Assembly (NCBI GenBank): GCA_017437145.1
Contig: JAFSBT010000004.1
Coordinates: 1 to 64,000, forward strand
Length of the DNA: 64,000 bases
Reading direction: 5' to 3'
Origin: Clostridia bacterium
Lineage (GTDB): Bacteria; Bacillota; Clostridia; TANB77; CAG-508
Position 1 is the stretch's first letter; each line of letters begins with the position of its first letter. A program made the translations under genes and the position numbers. The notes beneath the pieces are model-generated. The model searched no databases. It saw only the letters and a program-made list of their open reading frames with translations, and had not been told where the DNA came from. Of the stretch, positions 36,093 through 46,380 are shown one piece after another.

Positions 36093-37885
36093 ATCCAATT
36101 TCTCCTTCAAATGCTTCTCTTCTTTTATCATCATTTGACAATTCACTTAGCATATTTTCTATATCTGAAATTGTTGTACTACTTACAATTTCTTCTATTT
36201 CTTCTGGTGTTATACCATGAGATTGTAATTCTAAAATTTCTCTTTGAGATTCTCTAATTAATACTTCTGCATCATTCTTTCCTTTTTCATATCCGCATTT
36301 CCTCAAACACTTTATATCTCGATAATCGAGCTTCTAACTGTTTATGCAATATTTCAATTTTATTAAAGTTATATTCCACTTCACCATTATTACTATATTC
36401 TTCATTCTCCTCATTAATATATGTATATTGATTTTCTCCTAAATAAGTTAGTATACATCCATTATCATCAATAAATAATATAGCATTTTCGGGAATCGTA
36501 GTATATCTATCCAATATTTGTGTTCTTTCCTCATCTGAGGATATTATTCTAAACTCTGAAAATTGGCAACTAATACTGGCTGTTGAATATGTATCTAAAT
36601 ATTTTGTATCTATTCCATCACTTTCATACAAATTATATGTTATTCCACTTAATTTTTTAAAATTAATAAATTCAATAGATAACTTTCCTATATCATAATT
36701 TCTTTCTATAATTTTATCTGCCAATCCCCAAACCAAATCTTCAAAAAGATAATCTTTATTTTCAATTTCATACCCAAAAAAATCATTTACTATTTGATCT
36801 TTATAAAATTGTGAAAATCTATTGTCTGATATAAAATCATATAAATCTACATTATTATTTAACTTTATAAGTCTTTCTTGAGGATTAAGTTTAAAAAAAT
36901 CCATCATATAGAATCTTTCAGAAATAATTTTTCTAAAATCTTCGCTAGCACCAGATAAAATCTCTTCTCTGCTCATACCTTTTGAAATTAATTCATCTAT
37001 TTTTTCCCATACTACTTCATAACTATTATAATCTTCATCTGCTGCTAACTGTTTAGCATATTCATTATTTTTTCTATAAATTTCTTCAACTTCATTTATT
37101 GTTTCCACTTCATTTTTTCTTAAGACTGTCAAAAATGTTTTGATTATATGTTCTTTAGCAGATACGCAATGTTCTGTTTGATCTTTCTTATGTCCAAAAA
37201 TTGCTTCTATTAACCTCGATTCACTAGTTTCTCCTCTTGCATTGTGTATATCTTTTTCATATTTCCATATTACATCAAAATTATCTAAAAAAACTTGTAA
37301 CTCAATTTCTTCATCATCAATTAGTCCGGCTTCTTTCATAATATCAAATAATTTTTCAGGTTCATTAAATCCTGCATTTAAAAATTTTTCCATTCCAATC
37401 AAATTAGCTAAGTTTGCTATTTGCTCTGTTAAAATCGGATATGCATTATCAGAACCTCGAGAATAATATTTAGCATTTCTTATTTGGGTAACAAGCTGAG
37501 TAAAACCTTCTGTTACACCTTTACAAGTAACTATAAGTTCCTCATAATCATCGGATGTATATGATTTAGAAAATCCTGTATATTTTTCTCTAGCAGTAAT
37601 ACAATGAATCATTTCGTGAAAAATTACATCTTTTAACTCTTCTTCGTCTATAATTTTATTTGATAAAACAATTTTTTTTTCTTTATTGTAGTAAAGCCCT
37701 TTTGCACCTTTTATTTCTTTAAATACAAAACTTTGATTTAGGTTTTCTTTTATTCTTTTTATTACTTCTTCTCTATTTACATATTTGCCAAACAAATCAT
37801 CAAATTCTTCAATGAAATTATTAATATATTTTAATGTAATCTCATCAAAATTTTTATCTTTAAATACTTCTGCAATATTTTCCAT
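36082..37885 (-). CDS. HExxH zincin-like protein, extended by +1 shift at CGG
   Basis: The first 530 codons include the zinc motif VIFHEMIHCITAREK (about residues 87-101) and VTEGFTQLVTQIRNA, then a long unassigned C-terminus. Two codons before the zero-frame stop is a CGG (complement of 36293-36295). Skipping its C leads into GYEKGKNDAEVLIRESQREI and ~70 more residues (TPEEIEEIVSSTTISDIENM), ending at 36082, for 600 residues. The downstream frame has no ribosome site or good start of its own, which supports the fusion. It could also be an overlapping separate gene. No signal peptide; likely cytoplasmic metallopeptidase. Confidence 0.72.
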
Positions 37886-37897
37886 ACATTATTTCCC

Positions 37898-38101
37898 TTA
37901 TTCTATAATATAATTTTTTTCGATAGCAATTTTCAAATCATCTTTGTTACTTATTTCTTTTAAACTTCCCTTATCAACTTCAAAAAATTTTATTTTTTGA
38001 AGCTCTTCATTTCTATATTCTATATATGTTTTTCTATTGCCTTGTATCTTTTTCATTTTTATATATTCTTTGCCTTCAAAAATTATTTTATTTTCTATCA
38101 T
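37898..38101 (-). CDS. Hypothetical small protein (67 aa)
   Basis: Lys/Glu-rich protein with alternating strands (IIFEGKEYIKMKKIQGNRKT, IKFFEVDKGSLKEIS). The start is ATG 38101, which has GGAG at 6 nt; an in-frame ATG 12 nt upstream is possible. It precedes the zincin gene by 12 nt and is probably its operon leader gene. Not recognised. Confidence 0.65.
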   Translation of the reverse strand: MIENKIIFEGKEYIKMKKIQGNRKTYIEYRNEELQKIKFFEVDKGSLKEISNKDDLKIAIEKNYIIE

Positions 38102-38184
38102 AACTTTCTCCATTCATACTATAAACTCATTCTAGCATAAAACTATTTTTTACTCAATGAAAATGAAAAATAATTTTATCAAAT

Positions 38185-38219
38185 AAAAAAAGAGCTAGGA
38201 CAGTAAGCTCATTTTTTTA
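38185..38219. terminator. Terminator of the zinc-ribbon gene
   Basis: gagct / agctc stem with a 9-nt loop, A-run on one side and T-run on the other; it works best on the minus strand for the gene at 38225. Confidence 0.72.
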
Positions 38220-38224
38220 TTTTT

Positions 38225-38404
38225 TTATATTTCACTTATTATTGCTCCACAGTCTTTGCATACTATATCTGGGTCTTGCTCATCTGCAAACTCTGTTATT
38301 AAAGCACCTGTTAAATGTAATCCTCCACATATTGGGCAAACAGCCATTTTATATCCTTTAGGTAATGGTACACATCTACTAATTTTTAAATTAATATTTT
38401 CCAT
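38225..38404 (-). CDS. Small CxxC-CxxC zinc-ribbon protein (59 aa)
   Basis: MENINLKISRCVPLPKGYKM is followed by AVCPICGGLHLTG and, 20 residues on, DIVCKDCGAIISEI: two CxxC knuckles that would bind one zinc. Strong AAGGAGG, ATG at 38402-38404, TAA at 38225, its own terminator. It is below the usual 60-residue calling cut-off and easily missed. Function unknown; zinc-ribbon proteins often bind nucleic acid or protein partners. Confidence 0.85.
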   Translation of the reverse strand: MENINLKISRCVPLPKGYKMAVCPICGGLHLTGALITEFADEQDPDIVCKDCGAIISEI

Positions 38405-38467
38405 TTAATTACCTCCTTGATTTATGTTAAATACATTATAAACCCATATTCGAATTATGTAAAATAC

Positions 38468-38510
38468 AAAAAAGTTATAGTGTCATAACTTTTAGTTATA
38501 TCACTATAAC
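38468..38510 (-). terminator. Terminator of the LysR-adjacent HAD/IMPase pair
   Basis: gttatagtg...cactataac outer arms with an inner ataact / agttat palindrome, followed on the minus strand by six T. It follows the gene at 38535. Confidence 0.8.
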
Positions 38511-38534
38511 TTGATTTTTAATTGTTATATATTT

Positions 38535-39407
38535 TTATTGTATTAATGATAAAATCTTTGTTTTTACTGCTTTGGCACATGCAATATTAAAATCAATTAT
38601 TAGAAAATTATTTCCATTTTCGTCAACTTTGACATTCAATCTATTTATATCTAATGGAAATATATCTGTTCCATCATTATAAAAAACTATTCCTCCTGCT
38701 TTTTCTACTATATATGCACTTTGCTCTACATCCCATAAATTAGCATTTCTCCTTGTAAATATTCTATTTAAATCATCAGCAACTACTAAAGCATAATTTG
38801 CAAGTGTAGAGTGCCCTTCATAAGCTCTAATTTTTTCTCTTCTAACACAACAACTACTAATCCTTTCTTCTGTTTCATCTAGCTCAGTATCTCTATGTAT
38901 ATGATTTATACATAGCAACTCTGATAATCTATTTTTTTCTGTTACTAATATTTTTCTTCCATTTAATTTAGCACCATCTTCTGTATCTATTGCTTCAAAT
39001 AATAATCCTTTTTCTCCATTAAATTCATATTCTGGCAAATATACTAAGCTTAATACTGGATTTAAATTATCTAGCAATCCAATTCCCACACAATACTCAT
39101 TATTCCCTGGTGTTCTAAAAGCTTTTGTTCCATCAATCGGATCAACTACCCAAATATATTTAGTTGTTTTCATTTTTTTAAATACTTCTTGACTAAAATC
39201 TTCTTCGTTTATTACTATTGAATTTGGTAACAACTCTGGTAATATTTTAGAAAATAAATTTCCTATTTTTACATCAGCTATTGTTGCAGAATCTCCATTT
39301 CCTTTTTCTTCAATAACTATCATATTTTCATTTCTAACTGAAATAATAATGTCTTTAACTTCGGTTAGTAAAATTTCCTTTATCTTATCTCTCAAATTTT
39401 CTAACAT
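38535..39407 (-). CDS. Inositol monophosphatase/CysQ-like phosphatase
   Basis: A 290-residue member of the Mg-dependent phosphatase superfamily: KGNGDSATIADVKIGN, metal-site INEED, DPIDGTKAFRTPGNNEYCVG and the late NANLWDVEQSAYIVEKAGG. It differs from the IMPase at 23917; the DPIDGTKAF form is common in CysQ/HisN-type enzymes. Substrate unknown. Its start lies 11 nt after the HAD gene stop (TAG). Confidence 0.88.
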   Translation of the reverse strand: MLENLRDKIKEILLTEVKDIIISVRNENMIVIEEKGNGDSATIADVKIGNLFSKILPELLPNSIVINEEDFSQEVFKKMKTTKYIWVVDPIDGTKAFRTPGNNEYCVGIGLLDNLNPVLSLVYLPEYEFNGEKGLLFEAIDTEDGAKLNGRKILVTEKNRLSELLCINHIHRDTELDETEERISSCCVRREKIRAYEGHSTLANYALVVADDLNRIFTRRNANLWDVEQSAYIVEKAGGIVFYNDGTDIFPLDINRLNVKVDENGNNFLIIDFNIACAKAVKTKILSLIQ

Positions 39408-39418
39408 AACTATTTTTC

Positions 39419-40057
39419 CTATCTTTCTTCAATATTTTTTTCGTCCAAGTTTACTCCTAACTCTATCAATTTTCTTCTTGTATCATTAGCATTCACAAAA
39501 GCAATTGTTGCCATTCCAAGTTTGTCCGCTTCTTCTAATAATTTTGGTTTATCATCAATATATACACAATTTTCTGCTGGATTTGATGACTCTTCTAAAG
39601 CATATTGATATATTTTTGGATTTGGCTTACGAACTCCTGCTATATGTGAAAATACACCAGATTTAAAGTATTGTAGGAAATGGTATTTTTCTTCTATGTA
39701 ATCTATTCTTTCTTGAACATTATCTGATAAATATAAAATTTCGTATCCCTTTTCTTTTAACTCCTTAATTATCTCTACAGTCCCCTCAATTGGAACATAT
39801 CCTTTTAACCATATTTCTGCCAATTCTTCCATTGGTGCATCTATTCCTAATTCTTCTTTAAATCGTTTCCAAAATTCAGAATGAGTTATTTGATTTTCTC
39901 TATAAGCTGTTCCAATTTTTCCTCTAAACACATTTGCTACTACATTTGAATCCACATTCCATCTTTTACTTATAACATCTATAGCTATTGATGTTCCATC
40001 TGTAAAATAAACTCCTCCCAAATCAAAAATAACTGTTTTTATTTCTTTTTTATTCAT
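39419..40057 (-). CDS. HAD family hydrolase
   Basis: A 212-residue phosphatase from ATG 40057 (AAGGAG upstream). Motif I is VIFDLGGVYFTDG (nucleophile Asp present; the usual second Asp position is Gly-Gly-type as in some HADs), motif II LYLSDN, motif III lysine in GVRKPNPKIYQYAL, motif IV YIDDKPKLLEEA. Likely a small-molecule phosphatase. It pairs with the IMPase downstream and lies next to the LysR regulator. Stop TAG. Confidence 0.88.
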   Translation of the reverse strand: MNKKEIKTVIFDLGGVYFTDGTSIAIDVISKRWNVDSNVVANVFRGKIGTAYRENQITHSEFWKRFKEELGIDAPMEELAEIWLKGYVPIEGTVEIIKELKEKGYEILYLSDNVQERIDYIEEKYHFLQYFKSGVFSHIAGVRKPNPKIYQYALEESSNPAENCVYIDDKPKLLEEADKLGMATIAFVNANDTRRKLIELGVNLDEKNIEER

Positions 40058-40157
40058 TATATTTTCTCCTTTCACTTTGAGTTTCTTATAATATTATTGT
40101 ATCGTTATTTAAGTTTCAAAGTAAAATACATAAAATTTATGCTGATATAACTCAAAG

Positions 40158-41030
40158 TTATATCGGCATTTCATTTTCTATCAATTTTATTAAAATAGCT
40201 AACTCTTTAAATTTATTTTCTTTATTTATATAAATTCCAAATTCTATTGGCTTTATCTTAAATGTAGTTTTCAATTCACTAATTTCCTTTTCTCTTAATT
40301 CTTTTTCTGTGTATTCCTTTGTTACTAATCCTATTCCATTTGTATTTTTTATAATCTCTAACATAGCATTATATGATATGTTTTTAACATTACTAAACTC
40401 ACTCTCATTAGAACCTATTGAGTCAAAAAAATTTATTGTTGTAATTGAAGTTTTTCTTGGCATATAGAATATTTTTTCTTTTAACTCATTCTCATCTATT
40501 TCTTTATTTAATAAATCAGAAGTGTTATTTACTACTAAAATGTCTTGCATTTTTCCTAATTTTATAAATTCTATTTTTTTGTTTGTATAGCTATTTACTT
40601 TTTTGCTTATTACAATATCTAACTCTTGTTTTTCTAATTTTGATAACATTTCTTCTGAATTATTATTAGTAATATTTATTTTTACACTTTCATTTGTCTC
40701 ATAATACTTTGATAATGGTTTACTAAAAAGTTTATTTAACATAGTTGCATGAATTCCTAGTTCAATATCTTTATTTCCTCCGTATTTTTTATAAATATTT
40801 TCTAATATTGTTATAGGACTTGTTATTTCTTCAAAAATATTTTTTCCTACTTCTGTTAATTTTAGCCCTTTGTTAGTTCTCTCAAAAAGCTTTACTTTCA
40901 AAGCCTCTTCTAAATTTTTTATATGTTTTGTAACTGCTGGTTGGGATATGTTCAATCTCTTGCTAGCATTTGTAATATTTTCTTCTTCTGCTACTATTTT
41001 AAATATTTTATATAATTCTAAATCTACCAT
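40158..41030 (-). CDS. LysR family transcriptional regulator
   Basis: A 290-residue LTTR: winged HTH at the N-terminus (ENITNASKRLNISQPAVTKH, then IKNLEEALKVKLFERTNKGL), followed by the substrate-binding domain. The effector is unknown. It lies upstream of the HAD/IMPase pair on the same strand. A 31-bp palindrome (41041-41071) overlaps its own transcription start, consistent with autoregulation. Confidence 0.92.
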   Translation of the reverse strand: MVDLELYKIFKIVAEEENITNASKRLNISQPAVTKHIKNLEEALKVKLFERTNKGLKLTEVGKNIFEEITSPITILENIYKKYGGNKDIELGIHATMLNKLFSKPLSKYYETNESVKINITNNNSEEMLSKLEKQELDIVISKKVNSYTNKKIEFIKLGKMQDILVVNNTSDLLNKEIDENELKEKIFYMPRKTSITTINFFDSIGSNESEFSNVKNISYNAMLEIIKNTNGIGLVTKEYTEKELREKEISELKTTFKIKPIEFGIYINKENKFKELAILIKLIENEMPI

Positions 41031-41040
41031 CTATTTTCCT

Positions 41041-41079
41041 CCTCAGTAATAACTAAAAGTTATCACTGAGGATATTATA
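41041..41079 (-). promoter_or_regulatory. LysR promoter with overlapping palindrome
   Basis: cctcagt-a-ataact / agttat-c-actgagg forms a near-perfect palindrome (41041-41071) directly between TATAAT (complement of 41074-41079) and the ribosome site GAGGAGG of the LysR gene. Position suits an operator or a 5' mRNA hairpin. Confidence 0.65.
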
Positions 41080-41090
41080 ACATAATATAA

Positions 41091-41123
41091 ATAAAAAGAA
41101 CAAGAGGCAAATATCTCTTGTTC
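41091..41123 (-). terminator. Terminator of the 1543-aa protein / partner operon
   Basis: gaacaagag / ctcttgttc 9-bp stem followed on the minus strand by TTTTTATTT. Confidence 0.85.
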
Positions 41124-41158
41124 TCCTTTTAATAATTCTAGTAAAAATTATTTTCTGC

Positions 41159-41569
41159 CTAATGAAAAAACTTTTTTAACTTTTTAAATATTTTTTTAAT
41201 AAAATTATTTTCTTGTTTAACCATCTGTGTGTGGTGTTCTTCTGGTTTTAGTAAATCTTTTTTCTTAAATACATCCACATCATATTTATCTCTTTTTAGT
41301 TGCTCTTCTTGTTTTCTATAAGATCTTTCTAAGTTTAAAATAACATCCTTTTCTTCATCTGTCGCTAGGTAATCAGTATATATTGCACTTAGAATATCTT
41401 TAGCATCTTCTTGTAACTCTTCATTTTCAATATCAAATTCATATTCATTGTCCATTTTTTCTTGTAAATTTAATAATATTTTTTCTGGAACACTTGAATC
41501 ACCTATTGTTTTTAAAACATCATATACTTGTTTATAAACAATTCCTTTATTGTACATTCTTAGTTCCAT
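41159..41569 (-). CDS. Small partner protein (paralogue of 35646-36092)
   Basis: A 136-residue helical, charged protein: IVYKQVYDVLKTIGDSSVPE, ILSAIYTDYLATDEEKDVIL and a basic tail FIKKIFKKLKKFFH. The same plan is seen in the gene at 35646 (helical start ending in IPKKLI-type motif, YWTIDEEHK, basic tail), and each overlaps the 3' end of a much larger gene. It overlaps the 1543-aa gene by 23 nt. Stop TAG. Function unknown. Confidence 0.8.
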   Translation of the reverse strand: MELRMYNKGIVYKQVYDVLKTIGDSSVPEKILLNLQEKMDNEYEFDIENEELQEDAKDILSAIYTDYLATDEEKDVILNLERSYRKQEEQLKRDKYDVDVFKKKDLLKPEEHHTQMVKQENNFIKKIFKKLKKFFH

Positions 41570-44500
41570 CCTTTCCCTCTTCCACTACTTTTTCTAATTC
41601 TGATAGAGCTTTTCTTCCCTTAGCATTTCTTTTTGGATCTACAGATTGTCTAACAACTTTTTTTGCTTTTTCTTTTAAAAGTCTTTCTTTTTTTAAATCA
41701 GCTAATGTTTGTTCATCTACTTCATATTTTAATTCATCTCGAATAGAATTTAGCTTTTCTGTAGCTTCTTTATCATCTACAAGTTGCGAAAAAGTCATAC
41801 CTTTTCTTTTCGACATTATTAAATTTATGAATAATCCTGCAATTTGACTTTCATTTAGTCCCATATCTGAAATATTATTATATAACTTAAACATACTTAT
41901 TTTTCTTGATACATTCCAACAACTATTTTCTAATAACATTTCTAATATTAATCTTTCTTCTTCTAAACTTAAAAGTCTTCCTAGTGTTTTTTCAAAATCA
42001 CAATCTTCAAAAATTTTTTTAGCAACAAATAAATTCTCTAAGCTTTTTTCATTCTTGTTTCCTTTAGTTATAAATTCCGGATTGATTCCTAATGTTTGAT
42101 AAAATTCATATACTTTTTCAACTTCAACTTTTCTATTCATTTTGCTTCTTATAATTTCTTCTCTAAGTGTTTTTTCTGTTATTGTATCGCCTATATCGTC
42201 TATATAATCCTCTATTTTTTTTGCAGTAGGTTTAGAAACTACAATTTGTCCATAATACATTGATTGGTCATTTATCTTACTAGTATCAATTCTTTCAAAA
42301 CCTATAAATAGCATAACTCCTAAAGGATCTTTTCCTTTTAAATCTAAGTTTCTAACTATATCAAATGTGGAATCTAATCTATTATGAGCTTTTGCTTCTG
42401 AAAAAACTCCTATATTTGCTAATTTTTCTATAACAGCAACCTTCTCTTCTGCAGTTAGTTCTCTTCCTAATCTTTCTTTGAAATTATACTCTTGCATTAT
42501 TCTTTCTATAAAATAGAAAACTTTATAGTATCTTCTTTCTTCAGAACCTTCATCAAGAAAATCATCTCTAACACCTAATTTTCTCATTCTTTCATAAACT
42601 TTTTTACCATTCGGATCATTTTCCATTTCTACTTCTAGTTTTGCTTTTTTTAAACATTCTTCATCAATTATATAATCAGAATCTGACGTATTTTTAAAAA
42701 ATAAATCTATATTTTTTTTGTTAGAAAAAAAAGTTGTATAACTTAAGCCTTTTACTTTTGAACTGTATAATGCTAATTTCGTTATATATCCACATATTTT
42801 TTCGCTGTCAACTCCCTTTTCAATCATATAATTAATTGCATTCCCTATATAGACTTCCATATTTGTATTCATTATCACTGGCATTAAAAGTCTTTCAACT
42901 AAAAATGCTTTTTCTGATTCTTCTATAGGTCTTCCTAAATATTTATCCCAATTATAATCATCAACAATTTTATTAATCCAATATACATTTCTTTTTTTCT
43001 TTTGATTTTGATTTCCCTCTTCAAAAAAGTCTTTTTTTACACCTATACGTTTTAATTCTTCAATGTAATTATCTTCATCTATTAACACTTCATTTGTTTT
43101 TTTTCTTAGAATTATATCAGTTACTTTAGTATTTAATTTATCATAATTTCCTTGTAAAACTTTTTTCATTTCATCTTGGCTATCACCTTGAGAATAATTA
43201 AATCCATTAACACCCGAATATCCTAATGCTGCATTTACAAGTACTTCCGGAATATTTTCAACTCCTAAATTATTTAATTTTTCATAAATTCCCTGTATAG
43301 TTGTTCCATCTAATTTTCGCCCTAATAAGCTCTCAAGTATTATTTTTCTTTCCATTGGTTCTAAACTTCTTGATAATCTGTCTTCAAAATTTATACTATT
43401 AAATAATCCCAAAGTCCAAATTAAATCTTTAGTTAGAGAATTTTCCATTCTTTTTTCATCAACACCTAAATCTAATAGTTGTTGTTTATAAAAATCTCTT
43501 TCTTTATTTTCTCTAATTTGTTTTAATATTCTAACTTCTAAAAGGGTCGCTTCATTTATTTCTGTATTCAACTCTTCTTTTTCTAATTGTTGCCAATATT
43601 CTTGAGTTGATATTAATTTTTTATATCCTAATCCTGCTTTAGCTCCATTTATGGTTATATTAATTAATAAATTACCGATTTTTTCAACTGGTAGATTAAA
43701 CCTTTCTCTTATAGTTTCACATGTTGTTACTAGTTTACATGCTCCATCTTTGCTTAAAAATGTTAAATCTAAAATTTGTTCCATCATTGAGACTTTTTCT
43801 TCTGTTGATAATTGCCTTGAAAAATCCATATTGTCTACTAGAAATTCTGTCCAATATAGGTTATCTGTTCTTTGAATTTCTATAAACTCAGGATTAAAGC
43901 CTAATTTTATTAATCGGTCCTTTATATCTTTTCCATCAGAATCATTTTTAACTTTATGCATAATTTTTGCTTTATCTATATCCCATTTTTCGACTCGTCT
44001 ATTTTTATAATATTCTAAATTTTGTTTTACAAATTCTTTAGTAATCTCTCTATGTCCTAATAAATTTGAAATTGGATAATTACTATCAATAGAACCTATA
44101 ACTATAAATCTACAAGCTTCCTCTTGGGATAACCCAGCTAACATTAAGTTTTTATATAAAAAAGGTAACGCTCTTGTTTTTCCTATTCTTTTATAGTCTA
44201 CTATAGATTCAATAAACATAGCAATTTCTTCTTGTTCTAAGTTTCTTCCAATTTCTTTTTTCCAATCTATACCTTCAACAATTCTTTTTGCCCAGTATAA
44301 GTTATGTGATTCTTTATATAATTCACTTTTTTTATCTGTAAACTCCTCTTTCACACCTATTCTTTTTAAAATTTGAGCAATTAGTCTGTCTTTACCTAGC
44401 AATAATTCTATATCTATTAAACTTACTATACTATTTATATTTTCTGAATTTTTTCTTATTATCTCTCTAGGATTGTCACTTTTTACTAAATTTGTATAAT

Positions 44501-46178
44501 TAATTTCTCCAAATTGATTATTTATTGCTATATTAATTATAATTCCTGGTATTTCTTCTGGTGTATATCCTTCTTCTTCAAGTGCTTTATATACTCTTTC
44601 AAGTCCATTTCCTCTTATTAACTCATGTTTTGGTAATACTATTGCTTTAATTATTTTATTTTTTTCTGATATTCCTAATAATCTTCCAATTCCTGTCCAA
44701 TCATATAAATCATATATTGCCTCAGTATAATATTTATTAATTTTTGTACTTTGTTTTTGTTCTAATACTCTTTGATTAACAGGCATATCGTCTGGCGAAG
44801 TAATTACTCTTTTCATATCTCCTTCAGCCATTTTTTCTAATTCATCATCTGAAAGGTTTTGAATATATTTAACAATTTCTTTTAATTGGTTTATATCTAA
44901 ATTACTTTCTAAGTATATACTTTCACAAATTCTTATTCCACCTAAATTTTGTTTACGTACTAATTGTGGATTTGGTAAAATACATATTTTTTTCATTTCT
45001 TCGAACATTTCATTTGTACCAAACTCCTGCTCCATTTGTGAAATAATCTTAGAAGCATCCTTTCTTGCTCTAGCTAAATTTATAAAAGTTTCTATTTGTT
45101 CTTTTGCCTCTACATATGGAATATCACCATCTGTCAAATTATATATTTCTTCTATGGAAAGTCCTTGAATTTCACTATAATTTTCTAGTAGCTCTATAAT
45201 ATTTTCACCTTTTTGATTTTTATCTAATATAGCAGCTATTATTTTATCTACTTCATTTCCGTGTTCTGGCTTCATGTCTTTATATTGTTGTAAAATTGCA
45301 ATTGCTTGCAAATTTTGTGTAGAAATTCTTACTACATTTTCTCGAGATATTTCTCCGTAATGTATAAATTCTGATGAAGCTATAGCTGTTTTCATAGTCG
45401 CAATAACATTATCTAAGGTAGTATATGAATCAGGAATTATTTCTTCTAACATTTCATGTTCTCTTAAAATCTCTAATCTAGCTATTACTTTTAGCAGCTC
45501 TAAATTCTGTTCATCACTTAAATATAAAATTTCACTAAGAATACCTCTATCAAAACGTCTTTTTCCATATTCCCCATATTCATTTTCTCTTTTTACTCTG
45601 ATTATCTCTTCATCATTTTGTTGTACGATTTCTTTAATCTCATCAATTGATTTTGCATTTTGTATTCTTTTTATTAAATCTAATACAAATGGATTTTGTA
45701 TACCTTCCATCATCATTTCTGTTCTACTAGAAATTTCATCAAACATATAAATTCCTGCATCAAATACATTAATATTATCTTTTCTAGCCTTTATAACTAC
45801 ATATTGTGGGTTCTCATTTGCATAATATGTAAATGTAACATTAGAATTTGCTGAAAGTGAAATACAATTTGTATCCTTCCTTTGACGCATTTTTATATGG
45901 TCAAATACTTCTTCTAAAGTATAAGAACTTTCTGTTTCTATTTCATATTTAGGTCTTTCTACCCATTCTTCCCTTTTATCTTCTAGCCTTTGCCTATCTG
46001 TTCTTACCTTAGAAATTATAGTTCTACCTTGGTTATCGACTACTGCTTTTCCGTCCACATCTAACACAGTAGTAATATTTTTTGCTAAATCATCTCTATC
46101 TCCTGAATTTAATGACCTGAAAAAATAGTAATACTCATCATCTTCAATTATTAAATTACTTTTTAATAAATTACTCAT
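41547..46178 (-). CDS. Giant helical repeat protein (1543 aa)
   Basis: Unrecognised, no signal peptide. The N-terminal ~170 residues include DTNCISLSANSNVTFTYYAN, a distinctive strand pair. From about residue 560 there are at least six tandem units of 150-170 residues, each with LGV/IG-x-x-(D/E)F, an aromatic-rich (Y/W)-x-x-x-(K/R)I(V/M) helix, then (W/F)-x-x-x-LGR-x-L-x-x-EE (e.g. IDWKKEIGRNLEQEEIAMFI, YNWDKYLGRPIEESEKAFLV, CDFEKTLGRLLSLEEERLIL). Such arrays usually form solenoid scaffolds. The gene is nearly 7% of the window and is followed by a 136-aa partner gene. Function unknown. Confidence 0.85.
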   Translation of the reverse strand: MSNLLKSNLIIEDDEYYYFFRSLNSGDRDDLAKNITTVLDVDGKAVVDNQGRTIISKVRTDRQRLEDKREEWVERPKYEIETESSYTLEEVFDHIKMRQRKDTNCISLSANSNVTFTYYANENPQYVVIKARKDNINVFDAGIYMFDEISSRTEMMMEGIQNPFVLDLIKRIQNAKSIDEIKEIVQQNDEEIIRVKRENEYGEYGKRRFDRGILSEILYLSDEQNLELLKVIARLEILREHEMLEEIIPDSYTTLDNVIATMKTAIASSEFIHYGEISRENVVRISTQNLQAIAILQQYKDMKPEHGNEVDKIIAAILDKNQKGENIIELLENYSEIQGLSIEEIYNLTDGDIPYVEAKEQIETFINLARARKDASKIISQMEQEFGTNEMFEEMKKICILPNPQLVRKQNLGGIRICESIYLESNLDINQLKEIVKYIQNLSDDELEKMAEGDMKRVITSPDDMPVNQRVLEQKQSTKINKYYTEAIYDLYDWTGIGRLLGISEKNKIIKAIVLPKHELIRGNGLERVYKALEEEGYTPEEIPGIIINIAINNQFGEINYTNLVKSDNPREIIRKNSENINSIVSLIDIELLLGKDRLIAQILKRIGVKEEFTDKKSELYKESHNLYWAKRIVEGIDWKKEIGRNLEQEEIAMFIESIVDYKRIGKTRALPFLYKNLMLAGLSQEEACRFIVIGSIDSNYPISNLLGHREITKEFVKQNLEYYKNRRVEKWDIDKAKIMHKVKNDSDGKDIKDRLIKLGFNPEFIEIQRTDNLYWTEFLVDNMDFSRQLSTEEKVSMMEQILDLTFLSKDGACKLVTTCETIRERFNLPVEKIGNLLINITINGAKAGLGYKKLISTQEYWQQLEKEELNTEINEATLLEVRILKQIRENKERDFYKQQLLDLGVDEKRMENSLTKDLIWTLGLFNSINFEDRLSRSLEPMERKIILESLLGRKLDGTTIQGIYEKLNNLGVENIPEVLVNAALGYSGVNGFNYSQGDSQDEMKKVLQGNYDKLNTKVTDIILRKKTNEVLIDEDNYIEELKRIGVKKDFFEEGNQNQKKKRNVYWINKIVDDYNWDKYLGRPIEESEKAFLVERLLMPVIMNTNMEVYIGNAINYMIEKGVDSEKICGYITKLALYSSKVKGLSYTTFFSNKKNIDLFFKNTSDSDYIIDEECLKKAKLEVEMENDPNGKKVYERMRKLGVRDDFLDEGSEERRYYKVFYFIERIMQEYNFKERLGRELTAEEKVAVIEKLANIGVFSEAKAHNRLDSTFDIVRNLDLKGKDPLGVMLFIGFERIDTSKINDQSMYYGQIVVSKPTAKKIEDYIDDIGDTITEKTLREEIIRSKMNRKVEVEKVYEFYQTLGINPEFITKGNKNEKSLENLFVAKKIFEDCDFEKTLGRLLSLEEERLILEMLLENSCWNVSRKISMFKLYNNISDMGLNESQIAGLFINLIMSKRKGMTFSQLVDDKEATEKLNSIRDELKYEVDEQTLADLKKERLLKEKAKKVVRQSVDPKRNAKGRKALSELEKVVEEGKDGTKNVQ

Positions 46179-46380
46179 ATTTTATTACCTTTTATTTTCT
46201 TTTGATTTCTCATAAACTATTCCACTTTAAATATAACATAAGTTATATTTTATTACAAATTATTTTATATAAACAACAATAAATTAAAAATGTGAATATA
46301 TCCTTCTCACTTTTAAAACTATTGATTTTCTATACTATTCTTTATATAATCTACACAAATTATATTTTTGGAGGTGTTGT

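Noticed and set aside
38474..41071. Shared ataact/agttat dyads at 38485, 40146 and 41050 as a LysR regulon
   Set aside because: The first two are explained by hairpins at gene ends; only the 41041-41071 palindrome lies at a promoter.
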